Shown here piece by piece: positions 35,336 through 37,558 of a stretch of 37,558 bases of DNA. The position numbers were made by a program, and so were the translations under genes. Source of the stretch: a virus; IMG/VR virus record IMGVR_UViG_3300036791_000978, positions 1 to 37,558 of that record, one strand, 5' to 3'. Every line of letters starts with the position of its first letter. The first letter of the stretch is position 1. The notes under the pieces were generated by a model. That model was not told the origin of the DNA, did no database searches, and saw only the letters and a list, made by a program, of their open reading frames with translations.

Positions 35336-37558
35336 ATGGCCTCACCGGATACTGATACTGATACCGATACTGAGGCTCAGGTAGATACCGAGGAAGCGCC
35401 GCAGGCGGATCAAGAGTTTCAGCCTGCAGGTAATGCGGCGGTAATCCGCTGGCAAGACGCTCAGCCGCCAGCCGATCAAGTCGATCAAGCCGCGCAACCT
35501 GCTGAAGAACCGGAATACCAGCCTGCGGGCAAGGCGGCCGTCGTCAGGTGGCAACAGCCGCAAGCTCAGGCTCAGCCGCAACCGTCGCAACAGTCTGATC
35601 AACTGGCGGAATTTTTCCCTAGCGAATTCCCGGCATCACCAGGGGCGCCCGCGGAGGCGGCACCAGCGGGTGGGTCGCAAGAGCCCGCGATTACAAATCA
35701 GGCTCGTTATTATACGCCCTATGATGGTACGCGGCCTATCGATGCAATCATCCTGCACTCGAGCGATGGGCGCACGGTTGCTGGTGACGTCAACACGCTG
35801 GCAACGGGTGATCCAGATCACAAGGTTAGCGCGCATTACTACACGACTGCTGATGGGCAATCGCTACATTTTGTCAACGATAACGATATAGCGTACCACG
35901 CCGGCGCGACTAGCGGAAAGCTGGCAAACTACAATAACGAAAACACTATCGGGATTGAGCAGCAGCATGTTGATGGAGAACCCTGGAAAGATTCTCAGGT
36001 TCAGGGTACGGCTCAAACCGTTGCTGATCTTCTACGCCGTTATCCAAATTTAGATATAAACCACGTTCTAGGGCACTCCGATATCGCTCCAGAGCGAAAG
36101 CAAGACCCGCTCAATTTTCCCTGGGACACGTTTCGTAAATATGTAGCTCAGGATCTAGCGCAAGGAGCAGGGGGGACGCCAGCGCAACCATCTGCGGCGG
36201 CGCAACCTTCCAGCCAGCTGGCTGATTTTTTTCCCAGTGAGTACGGGCCGCCTCCGGAGGCAACTGCAGCAGGTCCGCCCAAAGCGCAGCCGGTTCCAGG
36301 CGGACCTGTGCCACGTGCACGGCCCGCAGCTCAGGGGGCAAATGGACTCTACGACTACGAGAACCCGCAAGATTTCGTTACTGGCCCGGCAACGATATTC
36401 GGTGATAAAAACGATATTGCAAGTGGTCAAGACAGTGGCGTTGGTGCGCCCCGTCTCGGCGGTTTACCCACGACAGACATATACGGCGTAGCGGTGCCCG
36501 AATGGGTTTTAAGGTCCAGATTAGGCAATAGTCCAGCGGCTTGGCGCAAGGCGCGTATGGATGTTGTCGATCCCTCTAGCGGTAACAGGTTACGGGTTCC
36601 CATCGTTGACTTGGGGCCGAGCTCTGCTCAGGAAGAGAAGGGGATTGTGGCCGATCTTACCCCCGGCGTAGATAAATTCTTCAACAATCAGGGCGGCGGC
36701 AAAAATCTCATGTTCAATCTGGTCAGAAATGCTGGACCGGACGTGAACAGCAATACGCCAGAGTGGAACAACGAACAGGCGGCGATCGCGAGCGGGATAG
36801 ATGTCGGACAGACGTCCAAAGCCGCGCAAACTTATCCGCCAAGAGGACGTGCCGGCGGCGGTGCTGCCGCTCCGGCAGAGCAGCAAGCCTGGGGGGTTCG
36901 CTTGGTTGATGACGCCGAGATTGAGGGGGCGCGTCAAGCGACGCAGCAACAGAAGCAACAGCAAAATCTCGATGCGTTGCCAATCTTGAATAATTTGCAG
37001 CAACAGAACCCGAATCCGGCCGCTATGATAAAGGTGTTAAGCCAGCCGATCGAGGGTGTTAGCGACGATACTCGCAACGACTACCTGGCCAACTATAAGC
37101 AGCAAGCAACCAAACAAGCGCAGGAATTCTATAACGAACCAGATCCGGACAAGGCATTAGCTAAAGCGACCGGCAGCGTTGGGGTGTTTGGGTTAGGTGC
37201 AGATTTCTGGCACAAGATTATAGCCGGAGCACAGGAATACCAGTTGCCTGCCGCACAAGCGGGTCCGTACGGCACAGCTAAGAACGATATTAATTCATTT
37301 TTTGGCAAAGCAGGGATTACTGGTGATGCTGATCAGCACGCTTTCTTAGCCAAAATGGCTACGATGTCGCACGATGAACGCGAAAAAGCGATTGCGGCTG
37401 TGTTGCCTCCATCTATTCCAGGGGTAACCATGGATTTAGGGCCATCCACTAATCCTGAGTATCTATCAAGAGCGTTCGATAAAATATTTGATCCTAATTT
37501 TGAACAGCAACAAAACCAGGAAATTGCCAGGATCAAAGAGAACGTATCTAAAAACCTG
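35336..37558 (+). CDS. Large internal virion/ejection protein with zinc amidase domain (continues at 1-1753)
   Basis: The frame begins at ATG 35336 and runs off the right end; it continues in phase through the 67-bp overlap to the stop at 1753, giving 1302 aa in total. Residues 1-110 are disordered with an Asp-Thr repeat and two copies of a 'QPAGxAAVxRW' motif. Residues about 122-270 are an N-acetylmuramoyl-L-alanine amidase domain (Amidase_2/PGRP type) with zinc ligands H141 (IILHSS), H247 (LGHSDI) and D257 (KQDP), plus the IGIEQQH strand, so it should be active. The motif QLA-E/D-FFPSE flanks the domain on both sides (89-97 and 294-302). The rest is a mixed helical region. It would open the cell wall locally while DNA enters. 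It has no signal peptide and is probably carried inside the capsid. Confidence 0.85.
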   Translation, partial: MASPDTDTDTDTEAQVDTEEAPQADQEFQPAGNAAVIRWQDAQPPADQVDQAAQPAEEPEYQPAGKAAVVRWQQPQAQAQPQPSQQSDQLAEFFPSEFPASPGAPAEAAPAGGSQEPAITNQARYYTPYDGTRPIDAIILHSSDGRTVAGDVNTLATGDPDHKVSAHYYTTADGQSLHFVNDNDIAYHAGATSGKLANYNNENTIGIEQQHVDGEPWKDSQVQGTAQTVADLLRRYPNLDINHVLGHSDIAPERKQDPLNFPWDTFRKYVAQDLAQGAGGTPAQPSAAAQPSSQLADFFPSEYGPPPEATAAGPPKAQPVPGGPVPRARPAAQGANGLYDYENPQDFVTGPATIFGDKNDIASGQDSGVGAPRLGGLPTTDIYGVAVPEWVLRSRLGNSPAAWRKARMDVVDPSSGNRLRVPIVDLGPSSAQEEKGIVADLTPGVDKFFNNQGGGKNLMFNLVRNAGPDVNSNTPEWNNEQAAIASGIDVGQTSKAAQTYPPRGRAGGGAAAPAEQQAWGVRLVDDAEIEGARQATQQQKQQQNLDALPILNNLQQQNPNPAAMIKVLSQPIEGVSDDTRNDYLANYKQQATKQAQEFYNEPDPDKALAKATGSVGVFGLGADFWHKIIAGAQEYQLPAAQAGPYGTAKNDINSFFGKAGITGDADQHAFLAKMATMSHDEREKAIAAVLPPSIPGVTMDLGPSTNPEYLSRAFDKIFDPNFEQQQNQEIARIKENVSKNL
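37492..37558. repeat. Right copy of 67-bp terminal overlap
   Basis: Matches bases 1-67 with a single difference (A at 37497 against G at 6). It lies inside the ejection protein gene and shows that the sequence closes into a circle. Confidence 0.9.

Noticed and set aside
1-37558. CRISPR arrays, tRNA or rRNA genes, insertion sequences, integrase with attachment sites
   Set aside because: Reading both strands showed no regularly spaced repeats with unique spacers, no tRNA-like cloverleaf I could support, and no transposase or integrase motif. Detection of tRNA by eye is weak, so a dedicated scan could still find one.

Overview
The window is a near-complete, probably circular genome of a short-tailed (podovirus-type) tailed phage of an unknown bacterial host. 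The first 67 bases recur at the last 67 bases with one mismatch, and the reading frame open at the right end (from 35336) continues in phase into the frame open at the left end (to 1753). The contig therefore closes into about 37,491 bp, and the window simply starts inside the gene for a very large ejection protein. The podovirus call rests on the set of an N4-gp56-like major capsid protein, a large portal, tubular A/B-like tail proteins, two fibres, and a run of low-complexity internal virion proteins, with no tape measure, sheath or tail-tube genes. I see no integrase, DNA polymerase, RNA polymerase or tRNA. Several small genes carry signal peptides or a lipobox, and two proteins have Pro/Thr/Ser linkers; this suggests a Gram-negative host, possibly a soil lineage such as Verrucomicrobia, but that is only a guess.

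Layout. (1) 35336-37558 joined to 1-3317: a 1302-aa ejection protein with an internal zinc amidase, followed by a +1-frame continuation that may be joined to it by frameshifting. (2) 3321-5078, leftward: small membrane, coiled-coil and zinc-ribbon proteins and a ribbon-helix-helix (RHH) regulator, with an intrinsic terminator at about 4591-4631. (3) 5079-5421: a divergent control region with promoters and two families of repeated short sites. (4) 5422-6218: three more small RHH proteins on both strands and an excisionase-like HTH protein. (5) 6258-12029, rightward: a tightly coupled early operon with a presumed annealing/recombination protein, a coiled-coil partner, a zinc-finger protein, a ParB-like protein, a VRR-NUC nuclease, membrane peptides and a RepA/AAA_25-type ATPase. 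(6) 12055-12186: an array of GGTTCAAAA repeats and a large hairpin directly behind the RepA-like gene, a candidate replication origin. (7) 12198-22831: packaging and head genes (small and large terminase, HNH endonuclease, two exported proteins, portal, scaffold, capsid) interrupted by a leftward accessory gene. (8) 22818-23833: holin-like and endolysin genes. (9) 23830-35334: fibres, an exported GH10-like protein, tail tube genes and internal virion proteins with small conserved phage genes between them.

How it may work. The RHH/HTH cluster and its palindromes look like a lysogeny-type or early/late switch. A 17-bp palindrome is nearly identical just upstream of the first leftward coiled-coil gene and of the first gene of the early rightward operon, so one regulator probably controls both. 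The RepA-like ATPase, the repeat array and the ParB-like protein suggest plasmid-like initiation and perhaps extrachromosomal maintenance, although no ParA is visible.

The most unusual structural theme is duplication of gene starts. Two separate loci (9678/9970 and 18928/19467) carry near-identical 61-70 bp gene 5' ends followed by unrelated bodies, and the two fibres share a more diverged N-terminal module. At 18928/19467 a leftward gene sits between the two copies. The other standout is a signal-peptide-bearing GH10-like protein whose nucleophile position reads Gln instead of Glu.
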